Origin: an uncultured Bacteroidota bacterium
GTDB taxonomy: Bacteria; Bacteroidota; Bacteroidia; Flavobacteriales; BACL11
Direction: 5' to 3'
Assembly (NCBI GenBank): GCA_902587125.1
Contig: CACIJW010000009.1
Location: 1-56,995, forward strand
Length of the DNA stretch: 56,995 nt
The notes below the pieces were generated by a model. The model was given only the letters and a program-made list of their open reading frames with translations, ran no database searches and was not told the DNA's origin. The translations under genes were made by a program, and so were the position numbers. This document shows positions 31,438 to 42,902 of this stretch, one piece after another. Numbering within the stretch: position 1 is the stretch's first letter; every line of letters starts with the position of its first letter.

Positions 31438-33054
31438 ATGATTAGAAACACTTTAATTTTTTTGCTTCTCTGCAATATAGTTTTTGGTCAAAATCTGAAA
31501 GACACGAAAATTAATGTTAGTAAGAAATATAGCCCTAGCGTAACTGATGCTAATAGATTAGATGATCAGGCTGTTTATGTGGATACAATCAAAATTAAAA
31601 ATTCCTTTGACTATGACTTCATAAGTATGCAAATTAAAACTAAGCCTAATATAAGACCACTCAAGCCAGCACTAGTTAAAAACCAGAAGTTTTTGTATAA
31701 TAATTTAAATAAAATTGAACTTTCATTAGGAAATAAATTTTATTCTGATGCTTACCTTAATTTTTCAAAAAAAATAAGAGAAAAACTGTTCTTTGGAATT
31801 GCATCATCAAATAACAGAATTAGGTATAAAATTATTGACAACACAAATATTAAAAAAAATAATTTTTTCTTTAACGCTTTCGCAAATTCTGAGATTAAGA
31901 AAAATGATATAACTGCTAATTTTCATTTTTTCAGTAGTATGAATACCACTGATGAATCAATAAATAATGCTTATAACGAAAAAACAAAATTTAATTTTAA
32001 TCATGCTGTTTTTGATGTTAAATTCAAAGATAAAATTTTGTCCCGCAAATCAATAAGTCACATTACAAGTTTTTCATATGAGTCATTATTTTCTGAAATT
32101 AATAATTACGAATCAGATGAGAATATTTTAAAATTTGAATCACAGCTTTCAACAAAAATATATCAGCTGGACAGTTACTTTGATATGACTTTAGATGATT
32201 ATAGGTTTGGTAAATACTCATCTTCTAATGAGTTAGTTATTACATTTACTCCATCTGTAGATGTTGAAATCTTTTCTTTCAATGCTAACATTGGTATTGG
32301 ATTTGATTATTTTCAAAATGAAAAGATTTTTGATGTTTTTCCAATAATTGAAATAAGTAAAGTTTTAGTTCCAAAAATATCAGAAGTTAGTTTTGGAACT
32401 AAAAATGATTATCAAAGAAATTATTTAATTAATAACTATCTTGTTAACCCACTTTTAGATATTGATGATACGCATATTAAAAATTCAGAATCAAAGCTTA
32501 TATATTTCGAATTTTTTAACAAACTATCGAAAGGTCAGTTCATTAACATTTACTCTGACTTCGGATACTATGAGAATTTTATGAACTATGAAAATATTCT
32601 AACCGCCCCTAACACTACTTTTGAGTATAACTACACTAACTTATGGCAATCTAGTTCAACGATAAAATATTCAAACATGATTAATCATTTTACAAAACTG
32701 AATTTTGATTTGTCATACCAGTACCGAACAATTCAAAATCTATCAAATATTTCTAATGTTCAGGCTAATCTCTATTCAGAAATAAACCTAAAAAATAAAA
32801 TAATAGTTAGTCCAATAGTAAATTATCAATCTCCGAAAAAATCTTTCATCGCTGATTCACCACTAATCTCTACAATAAGTGAGTATGAATTAGAAGAAAC
32901 TGTGAATATCAACATTCATTCATTTTATTCATTAAACAATCAAATTGATTTTAATATCAAATTGAATAATATTTTGAATTCTAAGAACGAAGTGTTTAGA
33001 AATATCAAACAAATTGGTTTTAACATGTCATTAGGATTCAATTACAAGTTCTAG
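31438..33054 (+). CDS. Outer-membrane beta-barrel protein (TonB-receptor-like, no plug)
   Basis: 538 aa with signal peptide (MIRNTLIFLLLCNIVFGQ). The N-terminal segment contains VSKKYSPSVTDANRLDDQ and a proline-rich linker (IRPLKPALVK), followed by alternating polar/hydrophobic strands to a terminal FNMSLGFNYKF, the C-terminal aromatic strand of an outer-membrane barrel. It resembles the barrel part of TonB-dependent receptors, but no CarboxypepD_reg domain or plug is present. Because the reading frame is intact from signal peptide to last strand, I read this as its normal form, not a truncation. Operon partner of the TPR protein. Confidence 0.75.
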   Translation: MIRNTLIFLLLCNIVFGQNLKDTKINVSKKYSPSVTDANRLDDQAVYVDTIKIKNSFDYDFISMQIKTKPNIRPLKPALVKNQKFLYNNLNKIELSLGNKFYSDAYLNFSKKIREKLFFGIASSNNRIRYKIIDNTNIKKNNFFFNAFANSEIKKNDITANFHFFSSMNTTDESINNAYNEKTKFNFNHAVFDVKFKDKILSRKSISHITSFSYESLFSEINNYESDENILKFESQLSTKIYQLDSYFDMTLDDYRFGKYSSSNELVITFTPSVDVEIFSFNANIGIGFDYFQNEKIFDVFPIIEISKVLVPKISEVSFGTKNDYQRNYLINNYLVNPLLDIDDTHIKNSESKLIYFEFFNKLSKGQFINIYSDFGYYENFMNYENILTAPNTTFEYNYTNLWQSSSTIKYSNMINHFTKLNFDLSYQYRTIQNLSNISNVQANLYSEINLKNKIIVSPIVNYQSPKKSFIADSPLISTISEYELEETVNINIHSFYSLNNQIDFNIKLNNILNSKNEVFRNIKQIGFNMSLGFNYKF

Positions 33055-33116
33055 CGATTTTGTTAAATATATTGTTGATAAACTCCACTGTTTTTTTTGC
33101 ATAAAAAATGCTCTAG

Positions 33117-35111
<1,995 letters not shown>

Positions 35112-35120
35112 AAAAGAAAA

Positions 35121-36056
35121 ATGAAAGTTACCATCGTTGGTGCTGGCGCAGTTGGAGCTAGTTGCGCTGAATACATTGCACTCAAAAATTTTTGCTCTGA
35201 AGTTGTTTTAATTGATATTAAAGAGGGTTTTGCTGAGGGAAAATCAATGGATTTAATGCAGACAGCTTCATTAAATAATTTTGACACAAAAATAATTGGT
35301 AGCACCAATGATTATTCACATTCAAAAGACAGTAGTGTTGCTGTTATAACATCAGGAATCCCTAGAAAGCCAGGAATGACTAGAGAAGAGTTAATTGGAA
35401 TAAACGCTAGCATTGTTAAAAATGTGACCGAAAACTTACTTAAATACTCTCCTAATTGTATAATTATTGTAGTAAGTAATCCTATGGATACAATGACATA
35501 TTTACTGCATAAAGAATTTAAAATAAATAAAAATAAAGTTATTGGAATGGGAGGAGCATTAGATTCTGCCAGATTTAAATACAGATTATCTGAGGCATTA
35601 AATTGTCCTGCTTCTGATGTTGAAGGATTAGTGATTGGAGCACATTCTGATTCTGGAATGATACCATTGGATAGAATAGCAACCTACAAAGGTATTCCAG
35701 TTAGAGAATTGTTAAGCGGGGATGCGTTAAAAATCTTAATTAATGAAACTAAAGTTGGTGGTGCAACTTTAACAGGATTACTCGGAACATCTGCCTGGTA
35801 TGCTCCTGGTGCTGCAGTTTCATCTATTGTTCAATCAATAATATGTAATCAACATAAGTTATTTACTTGCTCTACTTATTTGAATGGTGAGTATGATTTA
35901 AGTAACCTATGTATAGGGGTTCCTGTTATTATTGGTTCAAATGGTATTGAAAACATTATAAATTTAGAATTAGATGACACTGAAAAAAAATCATTAATGA
36001 ATTCTGCTGATGCAGTGTTATCAACCAATAAGTTATTAGATAATATTAAATTTTAG
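35121..36056 (+). CDS. mdh: Malate dehydrogenase
   Basis: NAD-dependent oxidation of malate to oxaloacetate. The Rossmann motif is IVGAGAVGASCAEYIA at residues 4-19; the substrate loop is SGIPRKPGMTREELI, with the arginine after IP marking a malate (not lactate) enzyme; the catalytic histidine is in VIGAHSDSGMIPL. The 311-aa LDH-like MDH type is usual for Bacteroidota. It lies in an operon with gyrB (9-base gap). A further TCA enzyme besides acnB and icd in this window. Confidence 0.96.
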   Translation: MKVTIVGAGAVGASCAEYIALKNFCSEVVLIDIKEGFAEGKSMDLMQTASLNNFDTKIIGSTNDYSHSKDSSVAVITSGIPRKPGMTREELIGINASIVKNVTENLLKYSPNCIIIVVSNPMDTMTYLLHKEFKINKNKVIGMGGALDSARFKYRLSEALNCPASDVEGLVIGAHSDSGMIPLDRIATYKGIPVRELLSGDALKILINETKVGGATLTGLLGTSAWYAPGAAVSSIVQSIICNQHKLFTCSTYLNGEYDLSNLCIGVPVIIGSNGIENIINLELDDTEKKSLMNSADAVLSTNKLLDNIKF

Positions 36057-36066
36057 AAAATTTGAT

Positions 36067-36074
36067 TATTTTTG
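36067..36074 (+). promoter_or_regulatory. -7 box candidate for rpmE
   Basis: TATTTTTG followed by CAC, exact TAnnTTTG, 18 nt before the rpmE ATG; the TTTGCAC context resembles the rpsA box. No -33 TTG at the expected place. Confidence 0.45.
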
Positions 36075-36092
36075 CACACCATTTTATAAAGC

Positions 36093-36347
36093 ATGAAAAA
36101 AAATACCCACCCAGAAAACTACAGAACATGTGTTTTTAAAGACATGTCAACAGATTTTGCAATTTTGACAAAATCATGTGCTGAAAGTAATGAAACTATT
36201 AAGTGGGAAGATGGGAACGAATATCCACTAATAAAGATGGAAATTTCATCTGATTCTCATCCTTTTTATACTGGTAAAACTAAACTTGTCGATACTGCTG
36301 GTAGAATTGATAAATTTAAAACTAAGTATCAAGGCTTTAAAAAATAA
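36093..36347 (+). CDS. rpmE2: 50S ribosomal protein L31 type B
   Basis: 84-aa bL31 of the zinc-independent B type: no paired CxxC motifs, a sequence starting [19 protein letters not shown] and a conserved [23 protein letters not shown] block. B-type paralogues in other bacteria replace zinc-binding L31 under zinc limitation, but in Bacteroidota this form is usually the only or main copy, so zinc regulation should not be assumed. Confidence 0.96.
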   Translation: MKKNTHPENYRTCVFKDMSTDFAILTKSCAESNETIKWEDGNEYPLIKMEISSDSHPFYTGKTKLVDTAGRIDKFKTKYQGFKK

Positions 36348-36385
36348 TTTAAAAGTATTATTTTAGTATCATTCAATTATTTTAT

Positions 36386-37546
36386 GTGAATGTAATTTTA
36401 TTTGACAAAAATCCCGAAAAATTTTATCCATTAAGTCTAACCAGACCTATCTCAGATTTCAGAATAGGAATTCTCACTATTAAGCAAAAATGGAGTCAAT
36501 ATTATGATAATGTCAGTTGCTCCTGTGAACAATATTTAAATAATATTTACCCAAATTTAATAGCAAAAAATAATCTGTGGATAGATTCAACTATTATTCC
36601 AAATAATAATTTAATTGTTGAACTAAATTCACTAAAAAATGGAGAAGCTTTATATAAAGATGATACTTTAATAGCATTCGTTTCAGAAAAATACAAATTA
36701 GAAAAATTATATAGAAGAAAAACATCATTAAAAATAATTAGAGTTAATAGTCTAACTGATATTTTTACTATCAACTCCAGTGAAATTCGTAATGACTTTA
36801 AATTGATAGAAAAAAAGGATAATTCCTTATTAGATCGTAAATCAATTAAGGTTTTTGGAGACAAAAAAAATATTTATATACATCCAAATGCTAAATTAAA
36901 AAATGCGACATTGAACAGTGAAAATGGACCAATTTTTATAGATAAAGATTGCGATATAATGGAAAATGTTTCAATTAGGGGCCCCTTTTCAATTAATAAA
37001 TCATCAGTTGTTAAAATGGGAGCAAAAATATATGAGGGATGCTCCATTGGACCATTTTGTAAGATTGGAGGAGAAATCTATAATAGTGTTTTCTTTGGTT
37101 ATTCGTCTAAATCTCATGATGGATTTATAGGTAATTCAGTAATTGGAGAATGGTGTAATTTAGGTGCTGACACAAATAATTCTAACTTAAAAAACAACTA
37201 TTCAAATGTAAAACTTTGGAATTATGAATTTCAGAGCTTTATTGATACTGGCCTTCAGTTTTGTGGAATGATTATGGGAGATCATTCAAAAACAGGGATC
37301 AATACGATGATTAACACTGGTTCAGTAATTGGAGTCGGAGTTAATTTATTTGGCCCAGGATTCACTAGAAATTTTATTCCATCTTTTAGTTGGGGAGGCA
37401 GCAATGGTTTCACAGAGCATAAATTTAATATGTTTAAAGAAACATCAATTAGAGTTATGAAAAGAAGAAGTAAATGTTTCGATGAAAATCAATCAAAATT
37501 ATATGAAATAGTATTTGACATGACAAAACGTTATAGAAATTATTAG
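36386..37546 (+). CDS. GlmU-like sugar nucleotidyltransferase family protein
   Basis: 386 aa. The N terminus MNVILFDKNP...FYPLSLTRPISDFRIGILTI is the hallmark of a Bacteroidota family annotated as putative sugar nucleotidyltransferase (GlmU N-terminal-like). Residues about 175-330 form a left-handed beta helix, with hexapeptide-type repeats such as IDKDCDIMENVSIRG, GPFCKIGG and GNSVIGEWCNLGADT. The true GlmU pyrophosphorylase loop is not evident, so the exact sugar and reaction are unknown. The start is GTG at 36386; an out-of-frame ATG lies 2 bases before it. Confidence 0.82.
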   Translation: MNVILFDKNPEKFYPLSLTRPISDFRIGILTIKQKWSQYYDNVSCSCEQYLNNIYPNLIAKNNLWIDSTIIPNNNLIVELNSLKNGEALYKDDTLIAFVSEKYKLEKLYRRKTSLKIIRVNSLTDIFTINSSEIRNDFKLIEKKDNSLLDRKSIKVFGDKKNIYIHPNAKLKNATLNSENGPIFIDKDCDIMENVSIRGPFSINKSSVVKMGAKIYEGCSIGPFCKIGGEIYNSVFFGYSSKSHDGFIGNSVIGEWCNLGADTNNSNLKNNYSNVKLWNYEFQSFIDTGLQFCGMIMGDHSKTGINTMINTGSVIGVGVNLFGPGFTRNFIPSFSWGGSNGFTEHKFNMFKETSIRVMKRRSKCFDENQSKLYEIVFDMTKRYRNY

Positions 37547-37615
37547 AGTAGCTGTCAATATTTCTTCTTTTTTCCAATGGCACAATCTTTGCTTATATGT
37601 TATTAATAAATAAAT

Positions 37616-37909
37616 ATGGACGAAATTTTAAATAGTCAAGAGATTGAGAAGATTTGTCATTTACTTGAGTGCGATCAAGTTGAACTAAAAAATTTGTTTG
37701 ATGATTCAAAAAAAATAAATGAATCATCTAAAACGGTCTTTCAGAAAATAATGAAAATTTTACAAAAAGGAGCAAATGTAAGAGAAGCTACTTTGTTAGG
37801 AATCATATGTGGTTACTCATTTGGATATGATGTAGCTAAGGACAAAATTGAAGAAGAAATGAAAAATAGACTTTTTAATGCATTTAAAAACAGCAATAGA
37901 AATCAATAG
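37616..37909 (+). CDS. Hypothetical small protein preceding lon
   Basis: 97 aa, not recognised. Mostly helical: charged N-terminal half, a mid-region QKGANVREATLLGIICGYSFGYDVAKDKI with a short glycine-containing hydrophobic patch, and a basic, asparagine-rich end. No export signal. It stops 5 bases before the lon start, so it is very likely co-transcribed with lon and may be an adaptor, substrate or regulator; nothing in the sequence decides which. A near-match -7 box (AATCTTTG) lies about 25 bases upstream. Confidence 0.72.
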   Translation: MDEILNSQEIEKICHLLECDQVELKNLFDDSKKINESSKTVFQKIMKILQKGANVREATLLGIICGYSFGYDVAKDKIEEEMKNRLFNAFKNSNRNQ

Positions 37910-37914
37910 TTTAT

Positions 37915-40350
37915 ATGATTAATTTAAGTAAATATTTTAGTACTAATCAGGACGACTCAAAATCTGATTTCTTTCCTCTTATGAGTAATGAAGATGAAGA
38001 AAAAATTGGTAAAGAATCAACACCTAACACACTGGCGATACTCCCATTAAAAAATACTGTTTTGTTTCCAGGTGTCATAATTCCGATAACGATAGGCAGG
38101 GACAAATCAATTAAGTTAATAAATGACTCTGAAAGCTCAAATAACAAAATTGGAGTATTATCTCAAAAGGATCCACACATTGAGATTCCAACAATAAAAG
38201 ACTTAAATCAGATTGGAACAGTAGCTCAAATACTAAAAACTCTTAAAATGCCTGATGGAAACATTACTGCAATAATACAGGGAAGAAAAAGATTTAAAAC
38301 CAAGAATATTGTAAAAGAAGAACCATACATAGTTGCAAGTGTACAGGAAATTAATGACAAAAAGTATCACAAGAACAAAACCTCAGATGCATTAGTTTCC
38401 TCTGTTAAGGATCTAGCATTAAAAATAATAGAGGAGTCTCCAAATATTCCATCAGAAGCTAATATTGCGTTAAAGAATATTAAAAGTTCCTCTTTTTTAA
38501 TAAATTTTGTTTCATCTAATATGAACATTGATTTAGAAACAAAACAAAGTTTGTTGGAGGAGACTGATTTTGAAAAAAGAGCAAATTCAGTTCTTAAGTA
38601 TCTTACTAAAGAATTACAGATTTTGGAAATGAAAAATAAGATTCAATCCAAAGTAAAAATAGATCTTGACAAACAACAAAAAGAGTATTTATTAAATCAA
38701 CAACTAAAAGCTATTAAAGAAGAGCTTGGTGAAGGTGGTTCCGTAAAAGAAATTGAGGAATTATCTAGATTAGCATCAAAGAAAAAGTGGTCAAATGAAG
38801 TTAAAGATTTGTTTGATAAAGAGTTAAAGAAATTAAAGAGAATGAATCCTTCAATGACAGATTTTTCCATTCAAAGAAGTTATTTAGAATTAATACTTGA
38901 TTTACCATGGAATGAATATACTGACGATAATTTTGATTTACGGAATTCTCAAAAAATTTTAGACAGAGACCATTTTGGACTTGAAGAAGTAAAAGATAGG
39001 ATAATTGAATATTTGTCTGTTTTAAAGCTCAAAAAGAACATGAAATCTCCAATAATTTGTTTATATGGTCCACCAGGAGTTGGAAAAACCTCACTGGGTA
39101 AATCAATAGCTAATTCATTAAATAGAAAATATGCAAGGATTTCATTGGGTGGATTAAGGGACGAAGCTGAGATAAGAGGTCATAGGAAAACCTATATTGG
39201 TGCAATGCCAGGCAGAATAATAAAATCTATAAAAAAAACTAATTCATCTAATCCTGTTTTTGTATTGGATGAAATTGATAAGTTAACAAGAGATATGCAT
39301 GGTGATCCCTCATCAGCTTTATTGGAGGTTTTAGATCCTGAGCAAAATGAAAGCTTCTATGATAATTATCTTGAAATTGGCTATGATTTATCAAAAGTTT
39401 TGTTCATTGCAACTGCAAACTCACTTGCTGAAGTACACCCAGCACTGAGAGATAGAATGGAAATTATTGAAATTAACGGTTATACGGTTGAGGAAAAGAT
39501 TCAAATAGCCAAACGTCATTTGATTCCTAAGCAGATTTCTAATCATGGAATAAAAAAATCTGACATTAATTTAACTACCAAAACAATAGAAAAAATTATA
39601 GACAGTTATACCAAAGAATCTGGAGTTAGAACTTTAGAAAAAGTTATTGCAAAAGTTACAAGATACGTTGCTAAGTCAATTGCAACTGATCAGTTGTACA
39701 TTAAATCACCAAATTTATCAGAAATAGAAATAATTCTTGGCCCTCCAAAGTATCTTAGAAGCAAGTCTGATGATTTTGAAATTCCTGGAGTTGTTACTGG
39801 CTTAGCATGGACGAAGGTTGGTGGAGATATTTTATTTATTGAGTCAATTTTGAGTAAAGGAAAAGGAAAAATGTCAATAACTGGTAACCTAGGTAAGGTT
39901 ATGAAAGAAAGCGCTACAATTGCACTTCAGTATCTTAAATCTAATTGCACATCTTTTAAAATTGACTTTTCTGCTTTTGAGAATTGGGATATTCATATTC
40001 ATGTTCCTGAAGGAGCAACACCAAAAGATGGTCCGTCTGCTGGCATAACGATTTTTACGTCTTTGTTATCAATTTTTAGTCAAAGAAAAATAAAAAAAAG
40101 TTTTGCAATGACTGGTGAAATAACATTAAGAGGAAGAGTTACAGCTGTTGGAGGAATAAAAGAAAAGATACTAGCAGCTAAGAGGTCAGGATATAAAAAT
40201 ATTATATTATCAGACGAAAATAAAAAAGATGTTCATGAAATCAAAGCAGAATATTTGAAAGGCTTGAAATTTTATTATATTTCTAGTATGAATGAAATTT
40301 TAAATTTATGTCTTGAGAAAGAAAAGTATAAAAATTACATTGATCTGTAA
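37915..40350 (+). CDS. lon: ATP-dependent protease Lon
   Basis: Cytoplasmic AAA+ serine protease that degrades misfolded and regulatory proteins. Order: N-terminal LON substrate domain (LPLKNTVLFPGVIIPI at residues about 43-58), coiled-coil helices, AAA+ module with Walker A GPPGVGKT at 385-392 and Walker B VFVLDEIDKL, then the protease domain with the Ser708 (PKDGPSAG) and Lys751 (GGIKEK) dyad, spaced 43 residues as in E. coli Lon. 811 aa is normal for Bacteroidota. Preceded by the 97-aa gene and followed 11 bases later by porQ. Confidence 0.97.
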   Translation: MINLSKYFSTNQDDSKSDFFPLMSNEDEEKIGKESTPNTLAILPLKNTVLFPGVIIPITIGRDKSIKLINDSESSNNKIGVLSQKDPHIEIPTIKDLNQIGTVAQILKTLKMPDGNITAIIQGRKRFKTKNIVKEEPYIVASVQEINDKKYHKNKTSDALVSSVKDLALKIIEESPNIPSEANIALKNIKSSSFLINFVSSNMNIDLETKQSLLEETDFEKRANSVLKYLTKELQILEMKNKIQSKVKIDLDKQQKEYLLNQQLKAIKEELGEGGSVKEIEELSRLASKKKWSNEVKDLFDKELKKLKRMNPSMTDFSIQRSYLELILDLPWNEYTDDNFDLRNSQKILDRDHFGLEEVKDRIIEYLSVLKLKKNMKSPIICLYGPPGVGKTSLGKSIANSLNRKYARISLGGLRDEAEIRGHRKTYIGAMPGRIIKSIKKTNSSNPVFVLDEIDKLTRDMHGDPSSALLEVLDPEQNESFYDNYLEIGYDLSKVLFIATANSLAEVHPALRDRMEIIEINGYTVEEKIQIAKRHLIPKQISNHGIKKSDINLTTKTIEKIIDSYTKESGVRTLEKVIAKVTRYVAKSIATDQLYIKSPNLSEIEIILGPPKYLRSKSDDFEIPGVVTGLAWTKVGGDILFIESILSKGKGKMSITGNLGKVMKESATIALQYLKSNCTSFKIDFSAFENWDIHIHVPEGATPKDGPSAGITIFTSLLSIFSQRKIKKSFAMTGEITLRGRVTAVGGIKEKILAAKRSGYKNIILSDENKKDVHEIKAEYLKGLKFYYISSMNEILNLCLEKEKYKNYIDL

Positions 40351-40361
40351 TCAATCAATTA

Positions 40362-41363
40362 ATGAGATTTTTACATATTTTAATTATTTTAATATTTAAT
40401 TATAATTCTTATTCTCAAGAGTTTTCTTTCTTCAATACTGATTTTTCAGCAACTTCACTAAGTCTTGGTGGAAATGTAATTGCCAAATCAGATGATATTT
40501 CTTTAACCTACAAGACTACGTCATTATTAAATCAATCTCAAATAAACCATATTGCCTTCGATTATTTGAGTTTATCAAATGAAATCAATTTATTCTCATT
40601 CGTTTATGCAAATGAGTTAAAAAAATTTGGTATGTATAATATTGGCGTTAAGAATTTAAATTATGGTAATTTTCAAGGATACGACGCTAACGGTTTTCAA
40701 ACAAATGAATTTCATGCTAATGACCTTATGTTTTTTACTGGCATTAGTAAAATGATTATTAAAGACTTAACTCTTGGTCTAAATTTAGAGTTACTTAATT
40801 CAAATTATGAAAGTTTTAGTGCTATGGCTATTGCATCAAACACTTCATTGACATATGTTAACAAAAAAAGGAAATTAATTTTTTCATTTTCATTAAATAA
40901 CTTGGGCAGACAAATTAATGGATTTACTGATATTAAAGAAAAAATACCAACATCGCTGAAATTTGGAATGAGTAAGTCTTTAAATCATTTGCCATTTACC
41001 TATTATATATCATTGCACGATTTACAAAGATTTGATATAAGTGGCCCAGTACAAGCTAGTCAAAGTTATCGCGATGATGAAACAATCGTGAAGAAAATGT
41101 TTTATCATGTTAACATCGGAGGAGAACTAAATCCTTTTAAGAAAAATCTCTTTCTTAGATTTGGTTTTAATTTTCAAAAAAGATACCAAATGATGGTTAG
41201 AAATATACCTCAGCTAGCTGGCTTTTCATCTGGTGTTGGAATCAAATTTTCTTCGTTTACATTAGACTATGCAATTACATCAAACCATGTAAGCTCTGTT
41301 TCTAGTGTTTTTAGCCTTAAAATGAATTTGAGTAGCTTTGTGCCAAATGGGAAAAAAGATTAA
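40362..41363 (+). CDS. porQ: Type IX secretion system protein PorQ
   Basis: Outer-membrane barrel-like protein of the PorV/PorQ family. Signal peptide to about residue 18 (YNSYSQ), then FLNTDFSATSLSLGG-like start (here FFNTDFSATSLSLGGN), a run of beta strands (FAMYNIGVKNLNYGNFQGYDANG region, residues 95-125) and a C-terminal YAITSNHVSSVSSVFSLKMNL strand. The placement directly before cmk is the conserved porQ-cmk order of Bacteroidota, which supports the call. PorQ acts with PorU/PorV/PorZ in the attachment complex that handles T9SS cargo, and several cargo genes are in this window. Overlaps cmk by 17 bases. Confidence 0.87.
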   Translation: MRFLHILIILIFNYNSYSQEFSFFNTDFSATSLSLGGNVIAKSDDISLTYKTTSLLNQSQINHIAFDYLSLSNEINLFSFVYANELKKFGMYNIGVKNLNYGNFQGYDANGFQTNEFHANDLMFFTGISKMIIKDLTLGLNLELLNSNYESFSAMAIASNTSLTYVNKKRKLIFSFSLNNLGRQINGFTDIKEKIPTSLKFGMSKSLNHLPFTYYISLHDLQRFDISGPVQASQSYRDDETIVKKMFYHVNIGGELNPFKKNLFLRFGFNFQKRYQMMVRNIPQLAGFSSGVGIKFSSFTLDYAITSNHVSSVSSVFSLKMNLSSFVPNGKKD

Positions 41364-42042
41364 TATAGCAATTGACGGTTATTCCTCATCTGGAAAAAGT
41401 AGCTTAGCAAAATCAATATCTAAGAAATTTAAGATGAAATATATTGATACAGGAGCAATGTACAGATCAATAACCTATTTATTGCTAAAAAATTCCATAG
41501 ATAGTACAAACTTTGAGGAAAGTGAAAAAAAAATTGAGCAAATAATAAACGATTGTAGTATTGAGTATAATTATAACAACAAAAAAAATATTTCTGAGAC
41601 TATTTTAAATGGAGCTAGATGTGATGAGCACATAAGAAAAAATTATGTTTCAGAATTTGTAAGTATTGTCAGTAAGTCAAAAAAAGTTAGAGATTTCATG
41701 ATAGTTAAGCAAAAAGAAATTGCTTCAAATAAAAATGTTGTTATGGACGGAAGAGATATAGGTACTGTTGTGATTCCTGATGCAGAGATAAAATTTTTTA
41801 TTCAAGCAGATTTACACGTCAGAGCAAAAAGAAGATTTAAACAGGAACAAGATGAATCATTAACTTTTAATGAAGTTGTAGAAAATCTAAAATTTAGAGA
41901 CAATCAAGATATGATGAGAGAAAATTCACCATTAAAAAAAGCTAAAGATTCAATAGTTTTAGATAATACAAATATTAATTTTGAAGAGCTGAAAAACCAA
42001 GCGTTTAATATAATAAGAAAAAATAATGAAAATCACAATTGA
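41347..42042 (+). CDS. cmk: Cytidylate kinase
   Basis: Phosphorylates CMP and dCMP. P-loop GYSSSGKSS at the N terminus, YIDTGAMYRSITYLLL nucleotide-binding segment, MDGRDIGTVVIPDAEIKFF and the lid arginines RAKRRFKQ. A TTG nine bases upstream (41338) could extend the frame, but the ATG at 41347 gives the standard MGKKINIAIDG start and 231 aa. Translationally coupled at both ends: 17 bases overlap with porQ and 17 with ispH. Confidence 0.96.
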   Translation: MGKKINIAIDGYSSSGKSSLAKSISKKFKMKYIDTGAMYRSITYLLLKNSIDSTNFEESEKKIEQIINDCSIEYNYNNKKNISETILNGARCDEHIRKNYVSEFVSIVSKSKKVRDFMIVKQKEIASNKNVVMDGRDIGTVVIPDAEIKFFIQADLHVRAKRRFKQEQDESLTFNEVVENLKFRDNQDMMRENSPLKKAKDSIVLDNTNINFEELKNQAFNIIRKNNENHN

Positions 42043-42889
42043 TAAGAATTCTGGTTTTTGTTTTGGTGTCGTGTATGCCATTGAAATGGCTGAAAATATT
42101 TTAGAAAACCAAGACAAATTATACTGTTTAGGTGATATTGTTCATAATGATATGGAGGTTGAGAGACTAAAAAATTTAGGATTAATTATTATTAATCATA
42201 ATCAGCTAAAAGAAATAAAAAATGCAAGCGTTTTGATCAGAGCGCATGGAGAGCCACCTGAAACTTATGAGCTTGCTTTAAAAAATAACTTAAAATTAAT
42301 TGATGCGTCTTGTCCTGTAGTTTTAAAATTGCAGAATCAGATTAAAAACGGTTACAAAGAGATAAAAAAAATAGATGGTCAAGTTGTTATTTATGGAAAA
42401 AAAGGGCATGCTGAGGTTACAGGACTGATTGGGCAAACTAATGGAAATGCAATTATTGTTGAAAGCTTCAATGACATAGATAAAATTGATTTTTCTAGGC
42501 CAATATCAATATACTCCCAAACTACTAAGAGTCCAAAATCATATTCTGAGATTATTGATGAGATAAAGAAGAGATCAAACTCAAAGCTAAAGTTTATTGT
42601 AAAAGATACATTGTGTAGACAGGTTTCTGGCAGAGAACCTCAACTACAAAAGTTTTCAAATGAAAATCAAGTTATAATTTTTGTGAGTGGAAAGAAAAGT
42701 TCTAATGGAAAGATGTTGTATGAGTCATGTAAAAAAGTAAACCCCAATTCTTATTTTATTTCTAGTATAAAAGAGATAAAATCTAGCTGGTTTAGACAAA
42801 AAGCTTCAGTTGGTATTTGTGGTGCAACTTCAACTCCATTGTGGTTAATGCAAAAAGTTGCTCAAGAAATAGCTGATTTATCTCTATAA
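42026..42889 (+). CDS. ispH: 4-hydroxy-3-methylbut-2-enyl diphosphate reductase
   Basis: Last enzyme of the MEP isoprenoid pathway, a [4Fe-4S] reductase giving IPP and DMAPP. Cluster ligands fall at Cys12 (SGFCFGV), Cys96 (DASCPVV) and Cys197 (DTLCRQVSGRE), the same numbering as E. coli IspH; the catalytic glutamate loop KKGHAEVTGLIGQT is present. The DTLCRQVSxREPQL form is typical of Bacteroidota as I recall. 287 aa. It overlaps cmk by 17 bases, so it belongs to the lon-porQ-cmk-ispH series. Confidence 0.96.
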   Translation: MKITIDKNSGFCFGVVYAIEMAENILENQDKLYCLGDIVHNDMEVERLKNLGLIIINHNQLKEIKNASVLIRAHGEPPETYELALKNNLKLIDASCPVVLKLQNQIKNGYKEIKKIDGQVVIYGKKGHAEVTGLIGQTNGNAIIVESFNDIDKIDFSRPISIYSQTTKSPKSYSEIIDEIKKRSNSKLKFIVKDTLCRQVSGREPQLQKFSNENQVIIFVSGKKSSNGKMLYESCKKVNPNSYFISSIKEIKSSWFRQKASVGICGATSTPLWLMQKVAQEIADLSL

Positions 42890-42894
42890 TTTAA

Positions 42895-42902
42895 TACATT
42901 TG
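42895..42902 (+). promoter_or_regulatory. -7 box candidate for rpsA
   Basis: TACATTTG followed by CACCC, exact TAnnTTTG, just after the ispH stop. It is 92 nt before the rpsA ATG, a far longer leader than at any other promoter candidate in this window. No TTG at 19-23 nt upstream. Confidence 0.48.

Noticed and set aside
31438-33054. Truncated or frameshifted TonB-dependent receptor
   Set aside because: The frame is intact from signal peptide to the final barrel strand and its N terminus looks specific, so the lack of a plug is probably normal for the family.
33091-33112. GCAT...ATGC hairpin before gyrB as a terminator
   Set aside because: Four-bp stem; the T tract precedes rather than follows the stem on the plus strand, and on the minus strand it would be followed by A residues.
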